A stretch of DNA of 7,225 nucleotides from an uncultured Bacilli bacterium (GCA_947624855.1 CANQMC010000063.1:1-7225), one strand, 5' to 3'; positions 1 to 5,331 are shown, counted from the first letter of the stretch. The notes: generated by a model from the sequence alone, not told the origin. Program-made: numbers and translations.

Positions 1-35
1 GGTCAAGCAAAAAATTAATTTGACCACACTTTTTT
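1..35 (+). terminator. Probable intrinsic terminator of an upstream gene, left arm cut by window edge
   Basis: GGTCAA (1-6) pairs with TTGACC (20-25), followed by ACAC and a run of six T (30-35). The right arm reads TTGACCACAC, so the stem would become about 10 bp if the bases just left of the window are GTGT. This looks like the end of a rightward transcription unit outside the window. That the left arm extends is inference, since only 6 bp can be seen. Confidence 0.55.
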
Positions 36-84
36 AAGATTATCCCCATAAACCGACAATATACGACATTTAAAACACTTAAAA

Positions 85-114
85 AGAACAACAATTAATT
101 CTAAAAGTTGTTCT
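85..114. repeat. Perfect 8-bp inverted repeat in the trmB upstream gap
   Basis: AGAACAAC (85-92) and GTTGTTCT (107-114) are perfect inverted copies around a 14-base loop. Read leftward, the hairpin is followed by five T, which resembles a weak intrinsic terminator. No leftward gene is seen that would need it. Read rightward there is no T tract. It could be an operator, a terminator against antisense transcription, or chance. Confidence 0.4.
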
Positions 115-171
115 ATTCTTGCCTCTATATATTAAAAAGTAAAAAATAAAAATATATATTAGAAGAATAAT

Positions 172-200
172 TTGATTATTATTTTATTTAATGTTATAAT
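172..200 (+). promoter_or_regulatory. Sigma-A-type promoter for trmB with extended -10
   Basis: A -35 like TTGATT (172-177) lies exactly 17 bp upstream of TATAAT (195-200), which is preceded by TG at 192-193 and so is an extended -10. Transcription would start near 206-208, giving a leader of only about 13 bases that begins at the Shine-Dalgarno sequence AGGAAGTG (207-214). The spacing and hexamers are good. The doubt is the very short leader and the high chance of TATAAT-like words in such AT-rich DNA. Confidence 0.5.
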
Positions 201-219
201 AACTATAGGAAGTGATTTC

Positions 220-858
220 ATGCGTTATAATGTTATTAAAGATGCTGATAAAATAATAAATAAAAGTCAATATGTAGTTAATAATCCAACTAATTATAAA
301 AATAAATGGCATGATTTATTTGGGAATAAAAAGCCTATTCATTTAGAGCTTGGAATGGGTCGCGGTGATTTTATTATTAATATGGCTAAAACTTATCCGG
401 ATATCAATTTTATTGGTTTGGAATTGTATGCTTCTCAAATGGTTATGGCAGTTCAAAGATTAGAAAATCAAAAATTAAATAATTTGAAATTAATAAATAT
501 AGATGCTAGAGAAATTGATAAAATATTTGGTAAAGAAATAGATACAATATATTTAACTTTTTCTGAACCTTGGCCTAAAAAACAAGATGAAAAGAAAAGA
601 TTTACACATGAAAGTTATTTAAGATTATATGATAAAATATTTAAAAAGAATAAACATATTATCCTTAAAACTGATAATAAAGGATTCTTTGCTTATTCTT
701 TAGAAACTTTATCTAATTATTGGTATTCTTTTAGTAAAGTTAGTTTAGATTTACATAATAATGAAATACCTATACCTAATATAATGACGGATTTTGAAAA
801 ACAATATTTTAAAGAAGGTCGTCCTATATATTATTTAGATGCTAAATTTGAAGATTAA
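220..858 (+). CDS. trmB: tRNA (guanine-N7)-methyltransferase TrmB
   Basis: Class I SAM-dependent methyltransferase that makes m7G at position 46 of the variable loop of tRNAs. The 212-residue length is normal for the family. The SAM-binding motif LELGMGRGDF is at residues 42-51 and the acidic end of strand 2 is E68. The family block FSEPWPKK is at 114-121, followed by RFTHESYL, then LKTDN at 149-153, and the C-terminal T-x-x-E pair (T189, E192) before GRPIYYL. The ATG at 220 is chosen because AGGAAGTG sits 5 bases upstream and the protein then starts like other TrmB proteins. A longer reading from TTG at 172 would put the -35 box inside the gene. One oddity: the usual Asp of the DPWPK motif is Glu (E116). 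It is a single-gene unit, convergent with rpmA. Confidence 0.96.
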   Translation: MRYNVIKDADKIINKSQYVVNNPTNYKNKWHDLFGNKKPIHLELGMGRGDFIINMAKTYPDINFIGLELYASQMVMAVQRLENQKLNNLKLINIDAREIDKIFGKEIDTIYLTFSEPWPKKQDEKKRFTHESYLRLYDKIFKKNKHIILKTDNKGFFAYSLETLSNYWYSFSKVSLDLHNNEIPIPNIMTDFEKQYFKEGRPIYYLDAKFED

Positions 859-880
859 AAATATTATTTAATCTTTTTTT
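851..880 (+). terminator. Intrinsic terminator of trmB
   Basis: AAGATTAAA (851-859) pairs perfectly with TTTAATCTT (867-875) around a 7-base loop, and five more T follow (876-880). The left arm contains the last codon and the TAA stop of trmB (856-858), so gene end and terminator are merged. The stem has only one G-C pair, so it may be weak. Confidence 0.7.
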
Positions 881-885
881 GTAAT

Positions 886-906
886 AAAAAAGCATTTACT
901 ATGCTT
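886..906 (-). terminator. Intrinsic terminator of the rplU-prp-rpmA operon
   Basis: On the minus strand AAGCAT (906-901) pairs with ATGCTT (895-890) around a 5-base loop and continues into T residues, so that six T in a row end at 886. The rpmA TAG stop (899-901) lies within the hairpin. The stem is 6 bp and therefore modest, but position and T tract fit termination. Only a few bases separate it from the trmB terminator coming from the other side. Confidence 0.65.
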
Positions 907-1183
907 CGTAAACGCTTACTTTCTTTTTATCGCGACCTAATCTTTCAAAACGAACAACGCCTTCTATTTTAGCAAATAAAGTGTGATCTTTGCCCATTCC
1001 AACATTTGTTCCAGGATATATTTTAGTTCCTCTTTGACGATATAAAATTGAACCCGCTGATACTGTTTGGCCATCAGCAGCTTTAGCTCCTAGTCTACGT
1101 CCACGTGAATCACGACCATTACGAGTAGAACCTTGAGCTTTAACGTGCGCAAATAATTGGATATTTAATTTCATAAAATTCAT
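899..1183 (-). CDS. rpmA: 50S ribosomal protein L27 with Prp-cleaved N-terminal extension
   Basis: Large-subunit protein whose N-terminal tail reaches the peptidyl transferase centre. The body is typical: GSTRNGRDS, RLGAKAADGQ, then GSILYRQRGTKIYPG, GMGKDHTLFA and GVVRFE, 94 residues in total. The N-terminus carries the Bacillota extension ending in LNIQLF (residues 6-11), which matches the Prp recognition motif. Cleavage before A12 would give mature L27 starting AHVKAQGST, where most homologues read AHKKGGGST or similar; V, A and Q at these places are unusual. The start is the ATG at 1183: GGAGG (1191-1195) is 7 bases upstream, and this ATG overlaps the prp TGA as ATGA. A second ATG at 1174 is too far from the ribosome binding site. 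Confidence 0.97.
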   Translation of the reverse strand: MNFMKLNIQLFAHVKAQGSTRNGRDSRGRRLGAKAADGQTVSAGSILYRQRGTKIYPGTNVGMGKDHTLFAKIEGVVRFERLGRDKKKVSVYEA

Positions 1184-1479
1184 GGTCTTTCCTCCTCTAT
1201 TTTGATATTTTTGGGATATTCTAAAGATAATTCCTTTAGCATATCTAACATATTATTTATTATAATTGTAATATTTTTATTATCACTTAAAATATTGATA
1301 GTTAATTTATCTTTTTCTTCAGTGTATTTTAATGAATTGGCTTCTAATTTTAAAGCAGCATTAATACTTGTAATAACTATTGAAGAAATACTAGCACAAA
1401 CAATATCTTGGCCATAATCAGCATATTTTGCATGACCAGTGATAATAATATTATTTTTATTAATTTTAACTTTAAGCAT
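1180..1479 (-). CDS. prp: Ribosomal-processing cysteine protease Prp
   Basis: Prp (YsxB family) removes the N-terminal extension of L27, a step shown to be essential in Staphylococcus aureus. The protein has 99 residues, and the catalytic pair is visible: H16 in TGHA (residues 14-17) and C28 in DIVCAS (25-30). Their spacing of 12 residues matches the known enzyme. Its place between rplU and rpmA is the standard one. The gene has no recognisable Shine-Dalgarno sequence. Its ATG lies inside the end of rplU (8-base overlap), so it is probably translated by coupling to L21, which would keep the protease at low level relative to its substrate. It overlaps rpmA by ATGA. The substrate site in the neighbouring L27 supports the assignment. 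Confidence 0.95.
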   Translation of the reverse strand: MLKVKINKNNIIITGHAKYADYGQDIVCASISSIVITSINAALKLEANSLKYTEEKDKLTINILSDNKNITIIINNMLDMLKELSLEYPKNIKIEEERP

Positions 1480-1774
1480 TAATTATTTTTTTAACAACTA
1501 ATTTAGTGTATGGTTGTCTATGACCTTGAGTTTTACGATATTTTTTCTTTGGTCGATATTTGAAAACTTTGATTTTTTTATTTTTACCATGTTTTTCAAC
1601 TAAACAAACAACCTTGGCACCAGAAACATATGGGGTACCTATTTTATTACCTACTGCTAAAACATCTGTAAAAGTTATTTCACTTCCAGCTTCGTTAGGT
1701 AATTTTTCAACATATATTACATCATTTTCACTAACATAATATTGTTTACCACCAGTTTCAAATACAGCTTTCAT
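1472..1774 (-). CDS. rplU: 50S ribosomal protein L21
   Basis: Large-subunit protein that binds 23S rRNA; 100 residues, normal for the family. The N-terminus has FETGGKQY (residues 5-12). The C-terminal half carries the rRNA-binding signature: KVFKYRPKKKYRKTQGHRQ followed by PYTKLVV. The ATG at 1774 is preferred over the in-frame ATG at 1780, because GGAGG (1782-1786) would be one base from the latter but 7 bases from the former, and L21 normally starts two residues before the aromatic or aliphatic pair and TGGKQ. It is the first gene of rplU-prp-rpmA, expressed from a promoter inside the end of spoIVFB and preceded by a probable L21 leader. Confidence 0.97.
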   Translation of the reverse strand: MKAVFETGGKQYYVSENDVIYVEKLPNEAGSEITFTDVLAVGNKIGTPYVSGAKVVCLVEKHGKNKKIKVFKYRPKKKYRKTQGHRQPYTKLVVKKIINA

Positions 1775-1786
1775 ATTCATTCCTCC

Positions 1787-1862
1787 TTTTTTTAAGACGC
1801 GCCCTTATGGTAATAAATTTTAAACCATTTCAGTGCGGTTTTTTACGAATATCTCGCAACAT
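1787..1862 (-). promoter_or_regulatory. Probable L21 leader RNA (5' UTR of rplU)
   Basis: The roughly 85-base untranslated stretch before rplU is clearly less AT-rich than its surroundings. It contains AAACC (1841-1837) pairing with GGTTT (1826-1822) around the loop GCACTGAAAT. A small GCGA/TCGT hairpin near the 5' end is also possible, and AAGGGCGCGTC lies just before the ribosome binding site. Position, length and these words resemble the L21 leader known upstream of rplU in Bacillus, thought to let L21 repress its own operon. The identification is from memory of the motif and needs a covariance-model match. Confidence 0.7.
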
Positions 1863-1867
1863 GATTA

Positions 1868-1896
1868 ATTTTAACAAATATTTAGTCATTTGTCAA
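1868..1896 (-). promoter_or_regulatory. Strong sigma-A promoter for rplU-prp-rpmA
   Basis: A perfect -35 TTGACA (1896-1891) is followed after exactly 17 bp by TAAAAT (1873-1868), preceded by TG to form an extended -10. Transcription should begin near 1862-1861, giving the length expected for the L21 leader. The -35 box is inside the last codons of spoIVFB (Phe-Asp-Lys-stop). This separates constitutive ribosomal protein expression from the sporulation genes upstream. Confidence 0.85.
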
Positions 1897-2653
1897 ACTT
1901 TTTAGCTAATATTTTAGTTTCAGAATATACTTTTTCTCTTTCTTTAAAATAATGGTAAGTTTCCTTTTTTAATTTATTTAAATTAATATGATGATTATAC
2001 TTTATTTTTTTGTAAGAAAAAGTATTTAAAAATCTTTCTAAAAGAAATTTAAAATGATTATATTTAAAATCTTTTATTGTAGTAATTAATTTATAAATTA
2101 AAAAACTAATTATAAGATAATTATTTAATGAATATAAAGAATTAAAAGTAATAAAAAATAATATAGCTATAATACTTATAATTAAACTTAAATAAAAAGA
2201 TAATTTAAAAGGAAAAATTATTTCAAAAAGACTATTTAAAAATTTATAACCATCTAATGGTATAATAGGAAGTAAATTAAAAATTAAAATAGTTTTATTA
2301 TATATATTAAATAAATTATAAGTATTTAAAGAGATTAAATTTAAATTAAAAAATAATTTAAAAATTAGAAATAAAATAAATTGAAAAATAATACCAAAAG
2401 ATGAAATTAATAGATCATGAATAATTGGAGTATTTATTTTTTTATCAATAGTAGTTAAACCTCCCATGGGATATATTTCTACTTTGGTAATCTTATATTT
2501 TAAAATTTTAATTATAAAAATATGACCTAATTCATGAAAAATAACAATTAAATAAATTAAAATAATATTTTTTATTAAACCCGTTAAAAAGAAAGTTAAA
2601 ATTATAAAATAAGTGGCTATATTAATTTTAAATAAGTTTTTGGTATTCGTCAT
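1886..2653 (-). CDS. spoIVFB: SpoIVFB-type intramembrane zinc metalloprotease (site-2 protease family)
   Basis: Polytopic membrane protease. In Bacillus SpoIVFB cuts pro-sigma-K in the outer forespore membrane and so starts late mother-cell transcription. The zinc site HELGH is at residues 40-44. The second motif NLLPIIPLDGYK is at 126-137, with D134 as third ligand. These positions match the B. subtilis residues 43-47 and 137 closely. YPMGG (61-65) is also typical. After the last membrane segment comes FLLERF (203-208), as in Bacillus SpoIVFB, but only about 47 residues follow, too few for a complete CBS domain. Total length is 255 against about 288. The start overlaps spoIVFA by 26 bases and no Shine-Dalgarno is seen, so translation is probably coupled. 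Very AT-rich, with many Ile, Leu, Phe and Asn codons. Confidence 0.9.
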   Translation of the reverse strand: MTNTKNLFKINIATYFIILTFFLTGLIKNIILIYLIVIFHELGHIFIIKILKYKITKVEIYPMGGLTTIDKKINTPIIHDLLISSFGIIFQFILFLIFKLFFNLNLISLNTYNLFNIYNKTILIFNLLPIIPLDGYKFLNSLFEIIFPFKLSFYLSLIISIIAILFFITFNSLYSLNNYLIISFLIYKLITTIKDFKYNHFKFLLERFLNTFSYKKIKYNHHINLNKLKKETYHYFKEREKVYSETKILAKKFDK

Positions 2654-3245
2654 ATGTTAAATATTTATCATCCTTAGTAATAGTTAAATAGATAAAATCA
2701 CTGTTGGAGGTACCTAAAATGGAACTACTTTCAACATAATCATAAACTTTAATATCGGTATCAGTTATATTAGAATACCAAATATCGACTCCATCATTTC
2801 CTTGCACGATAACAGTATTACCTAAATCATCTTTTTCGCCGATGAAAACCACAATACCACTGGTAATTACACTTACAGGTTCATTTAGGCCAACGGTTAG
2901 TTTTGAACTATTTTTATATGTTTCAATATTAGTATAAGTAACATTGTTAAAGACGGGCGTGGTTGTTTCTTTGGTTTTTATTAAATCAACATTACCAAAT
3001 AAATTTTGATATACTTTTTTTATTGAAGTAAATTCTAAAGAATCTTCTAAAACATAACTTTTAAATATTTCTTTATTATGAGAATTTATATTAGTAAAAA
3101 TAATACTTCCTAAAACAATAATGATAGTTATTAAAGTTCGTGATATTAAATTTTTTAAATATTTATATTTGGGTGGTAATTCTTCTTTAGTTTGATAATT
3201 ATGTCTTTTTAATTTATTTCTTTTAATTATTTCTTCAATATCCAT
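2628..3245 (-). CDS. spoIVFA: SpoIVFA-like regulator with degenerate LytM/M23 domain
   Basis: Single-pass membrane protein of 205 residues with a basic cytoplasmic N-terminus, a membrane segment at about 34-51, and an extracytoplasmic part ending in a LytM/M23-like fold (about 110-180). The fold is recognised from SGIVVFIGEK, LGNTVIVQGN and DIWYSNI. The metal ligands are gone: Q148 and N159 stand where the catalytic histidines would be, and the first H-x-x-x-D motif is absent. Such a dead LytM domain is typical of SpoIVFA, which inhibits and anchors SpoIVFB and is itself cleaved by SpoIVB. The position directly before spoIVFB supports the call. The ribosome binding site AGGTGA is formed by the last Arg codon and TGA stop of mreD, giving tight coupling. 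It is shorter than B. subtilis SpoIVFA (about 264). Confidence 0.82.
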   Translation of the reverse strand: MDIEEIIKRNKLKRHNYQTKEELPPKYKYLKNLISRTLITIIIVLGSIIFTNINSHNKEIFKSYVLEDSLEFTSIKKVYQNLFGNVDLIKTKETTTPVFNNVTYTNIETYKNSSKLTVGLNEPVSVITSGIVVFIGEKDDLGNTVIVQGNDGVDIWYSNITDTDIKVYDYVESSSILGTSNSDFIYLTITKDDKYLTYDEYQKLI

Positions 3246-3249
3246 ATTA

Positions 3250-3654
3250 TCACCTAGATAATAATATGCTTTTTTTAAGAATTTTATAACATAAAATATA
3301 AAATATTAAATTAATTAAATAATTTTTAAATATAAATGTAAGAAGAAAAACAAGAGAATAATTATTTATTAATCCTAAACTTATAATATAAAAAATATAA
3401 ATTAATGAAAGAGATAAAATATAAGTAAAAAGAGAAACTTTGGTAATTTTAAGCTTTTTATAAAGTAGAAAAAGTATTATTAATATAAATGTATTTAAAA
3501 AATATGTATTAAGAATTAAAAGATCTAAAATAAGAGTTATAATTAATAATTTAGGATAATTATTTTTAGCAATTAGAACAAAATTAAGTAAAAAGAAAAA
3601 AGTTGGAGAATTGGTAAAATAAGAAATAATTAAATCTATAAATAAGAATATCAT
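3250..3654 (-). CDS. mreD: MreD-like membrane protein, short
   Basis: Hydrophobic protein of 134 residues, nearly all Ile, Leu, Phe, Tyr and Asn, with about four or five membrane segments and a basic C-terminal end. Sequence alone gives little; MreD is poorly conserved. The call rests on its position directly after mreC, with which it shares ATGA, and before spoIVFA as in Bacillus. The ribosome binding site AGGAGT is 7 bases before the start, inside the last codons of mreC. MreD helps organise the elongation machinery that makes lateral cell wall. It is shorter than the usual 160-170 residues, so loss of a membrane segment is likely. In B. subtilis minC and minD lie between mreD and spoIVFA; they are absent here. 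Confidence 0.7.
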   Translation of the reverse strand: MIFLFIDLIISYFTNSPTFFFLLNFVLIAKNNYPKLLIITLILDLLILNTYFLNTFILIILFLLYKKLKITKVSLFTYILSLSLIYIFYIISLGLINNYSLVFLLTFIFKNYLINLIFYILCYKILKKSILLSR

Positions 3655-4280
3655 GATAAGACTCCTACATATTTTAAATTATAAAAATCAACTGGTGAGG
3701 ATACTTCTAATATATATTCTAATTCTAAATTATCTAAAATAATGTTTTTAACTTCTCCAATATAAATATTTTCAGGAGTATTAGTTAGACCAGAAGTATA
3801 TATTTTATCACCAATGTTAATTTTTTGATTAGATTTGATGTTTTTAACATATAATTTAGAATCTTTAGCACTTAAAATACCATAAGAATTATTTATTTTT
3901 ACAGATAAAGAAGTTTTGTTGTTAGTAAGTAATATAACTTCACTAGAATTTTTTTTAGTTTTATTTATAATACCTATTAAGCCTTGATTATTTACTACTA
4001 ATGATCCTTTTTGATAATTGATATTTTTAGGTTTGGTAATAGTTATTTTATCAAAAAAATTATAAATATCACGAGTTATTACTTTACTATAAGTAATATT
4101 ATATTGGGGTAGATCAATATTTAAAGATTCTAAAAGTTCATTGTAAACTTGCTCATAATAAGAATCTTTATTACACACTGTAAATTTAGGATCTGGTATT
4201 AAACCAAATAATGTATCTTTAGCTAAAAATAAAAGATAAATAATTATTAAAAGAATATAAAATAAATATTTTCGAATCAT
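3651..4280 (-). CDS. mreC: Cell shape-determining protein MreC, short form
   Basis: Bitopic protein that activates and organises peptidoglycan synthases on the outer face of the membrane. It has one N-terminal membrane segment (about residues 5-20), a short linker, and the MreC beta-barrel region. VITRD is at 67-71, KGSLVVNNQGLIGII at 91-105, then SEVILLTN, and IGDKIYTSGL (157-166) with IYIGEV (173-178). The length is 209 residues against about 290 in B. subtilis. Most of the loss is in the coiled coil that normally follows the membrane segment and drives dimerisation; only about 35 residues remain there. The ATG at 4280 is chosen because a weak GGTG lies 6 bases upstream; the in-frame ATG at 4292 has no ribosome binding site. 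mreB does not lie upstream, a SPOR-domain gene does. Confidence 0.87.
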   Translation of the reverse strand: MIRKYLFYILLIIIYLLFLAKDTLFGLIPDPKFTVCNKDSYYEQVYNELLESLNIDLPQYNITYSKVITRDIYNFFDKITITKPKNINYQKGSLVVNNQGLIGIINKTKKNSSEVILLTNNKTSLSVKINNSYGILSAKDSKLYVKNIKSNQKINIGDKIYTSGLTNTPENIYIGEVKNIILDNLELEYILEVSSPVDFYNLKYVGVLS

Positions 4281-4310
4281 GTTAAACACCATTATTAGTA
4301 TGAAAAATAA

Positions 4311-4748
4311 TTAATTTAGATATTCATTAAATAATTTTAAAAGTGAATTATTTAATTCTTCATAATAACTTTTATTACTAGAATTTATTAATAATTCATA
4401 ATTTTCACTTTCTTGTAAATAATTATTATTTACTTTTAAATCTTTAACTTCAAAATTTAAATTTTTGTCTTTAAAATAACTTGTCATTAATTCTTTTGTT
4501 TCTTCTTTAGTATAAGCTCCAATTATTATTTTATAAATACCATTTTCATTATAAATAAAAGAATTAGGTACTAAATTAAGTTTGGCATTTGCTTCTTCTA
4601 AATTATTATAAGATCCTAAATAAAAGTAAGTAACATGAGCATTTAATGCATTAGCAAATATTGTTGTATCTAATTTAGTGCAACAATAATAGGATGAGAT
4701 AATACCAATAATTAAAGCAACTAAAAATATTTTTAAATTTTGTTTCAT
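4311..4748 (-). CDS. SPOR-like membrane protein, candidate SpoIIB analogue
   Basis: A 145-residue protein with a short basic N-terminus, one membrane segment (about 5-21) and an extracytoplasmic part. Residues about 38-104 look like a SPOR peptidoglycan-binding domain: TYFYLGSYNNLEEA (40-53), then FIYNENGIYKIIIGAYT (64-80) and KEET with a following helix, in two repeats of the strand-helix pattern. The tail is charged and Asn/Leu-rich. In B. subtilis spoIIB, a SPOR protein that localises engulfment proteins to septal wall, lies just upstream of the mre genes, so this may be a reduced SpoIIB; that is inference. The ATG at 4748 is chosen because AGGTGA lies about 5 bases upstream. A GTG at 4757 is part of that ribosome binding site. 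It ends 30 bases before mreC and is probably cotranscribed. Confidence 0.72.
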   Translation of the reverse strand: MKQNLKIFLVALIIGIISSYYCCTKLDTTIFANALNAHVTYFYLGSYNNLEEANAKLNLVPNSFIYNENGIYKIIIGAYTKEETKELMTSYFKDKNLNFEVKDLKVNNNYLQESENYELLINSSNKSYYEELNNSLLKLFNEYLN

Positions 4749-4764
4749 AAACTTCACCTATTTA

Positions 4765-4798
4765 GTTATATCACATTTTAAATGAAGATTATGTCGAA
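4765..4798 (-). promoter_or_regulatory. Candidate promoter with Spo0A box before the SPOR gene
   Basis: The 61-base gap after spmB has an extended -10, TGATATAAC (4773-4765), which puts the start near 4758. No good -35 lies 17 bp upstream (CATAAT). Just beyond it, on the plus strand at 4792-4798, is TGTCGAA, a perfect match to the Spo0A box, centred near -37. A box overlapping a poor -35 is the arrangement of Spo0A-activated sigma-A promoters. The CATAAT and GATATAAC words could also be read as a weak sigma-E promoter. All of this is pattern reading only. Confidence 0.38.
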
Positions 4799-4809
4799 TT
4801 AAAGTTAAA

Positions 4810-5331
4810 TTATCCAAAAAAGATAAAAGTTACGATAAAGGCTGCTATAATACCCATTAAATCGGCAAATAAACCAACAGGAAGAGCATATCTAGTTTTA
4901 ATAACTTTGATACTACCAAAATATAAAGCTAAAACATAAATAGTAGTATCTGTGCATCCTTGTAAAGTAGAAGATAAACGACCAATAAAACTATCAGGTC
5001 CAAAGTTTAGGAATATATCATTCATTATAGCTAAAGTTGCAGTTCCCGAGATTGGTCTTAAAAGAGCCATAGGAACTATTTCCATTGGAATATTTAAAAG
5101 ATTAAAAATTGGTTTAAAAATACTTAAAGCTCCCGTTAAAAAATTACTATCTAAAAATATATTGATAGCAAATACCATAGCAATTATAGTGGGTGTGATA
5201 TGAAAGACCATTATTAAACCTTCTTTGGCTCCCATTAAAAAAGAATCATAAACATTTACTTTCTTTTTAACACCATAAAAAACGATAAATAAAACAAAAA
5301 GTGGAATTATAATTTTGGATATTGTATTCAT
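4810..5331 (-). CDS. spmB: Spore maturation protein SpmB
   Basis: Polytopic membrane protein of the Gate (nucleoside recognition) family, 173 residues, close to the B. subtilis length. SpmB and SpmA are needed for full dehydration of the spore core; the transported substrate is not established. Characteristic blocks are RPISGTATL (92-100), GPDSFIGRLSSTLQG (111-125) and TDTTIY (127-132), with hydrophobic segments at about 4-20, 40-60 and at the C-terminus (about 150-172). The start overlaps the spmA stop as ATGA, and AGGAG in the last codons of spmA serves as ribosome binding site. The order dacB-spmA-spmB is that of B. subtilis, where the operon is read by sigma-E in the mother cell. Confidence 0.95.
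   Translation of the reverse strand: MNTISKIIIPLFVLFIVFYGVKKKVNVYDSFLMGAKEGLIMVFHITPTIIAMVFAINIFLDSNFLTGALSIFKPIFNLLNIPMEIVPMALLRPISGTATLAIMNDIFLNFGPDSFIGRLSSTLQGCTDTTIYVLALYFGSIKVIKTRYALPVGLFADLMGIIAAFIVTFIFFG

Noticed and set aside
172..219. In-frame TTG start that would add 16 residues to TrmB
   Set aside because: The TTG is the first part of the -35 box, the added residues are not TrmB-like, and a good ribosome binding site serves the ATG at 220.
1202..1417. Plus-strand open frame of 71 codons opposite prp
   Set aside because: It is antisense to prp, whose catalytic motifs and neighbours are clear; the hydrophobic translation is a by-product of AT-rich codons.
1775..1780. ATG at 1780 as rplU start
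   Set aside because: It would be one base from GGAGG; the ATG at 1774 has normal spacing and gives the usual L21 N-terminus.
4749..4757. GTG start for the SPOR protein
   Set aside because: The GTG is inside the AGGTGA ribosome binding site of the ATG at 4748.
4952..5203. Plus-strand open frame of 83 codons opposite spmB
   Set aside because: Antisense to a well conserved gene, with no ribosome binding site or recognisable motif.
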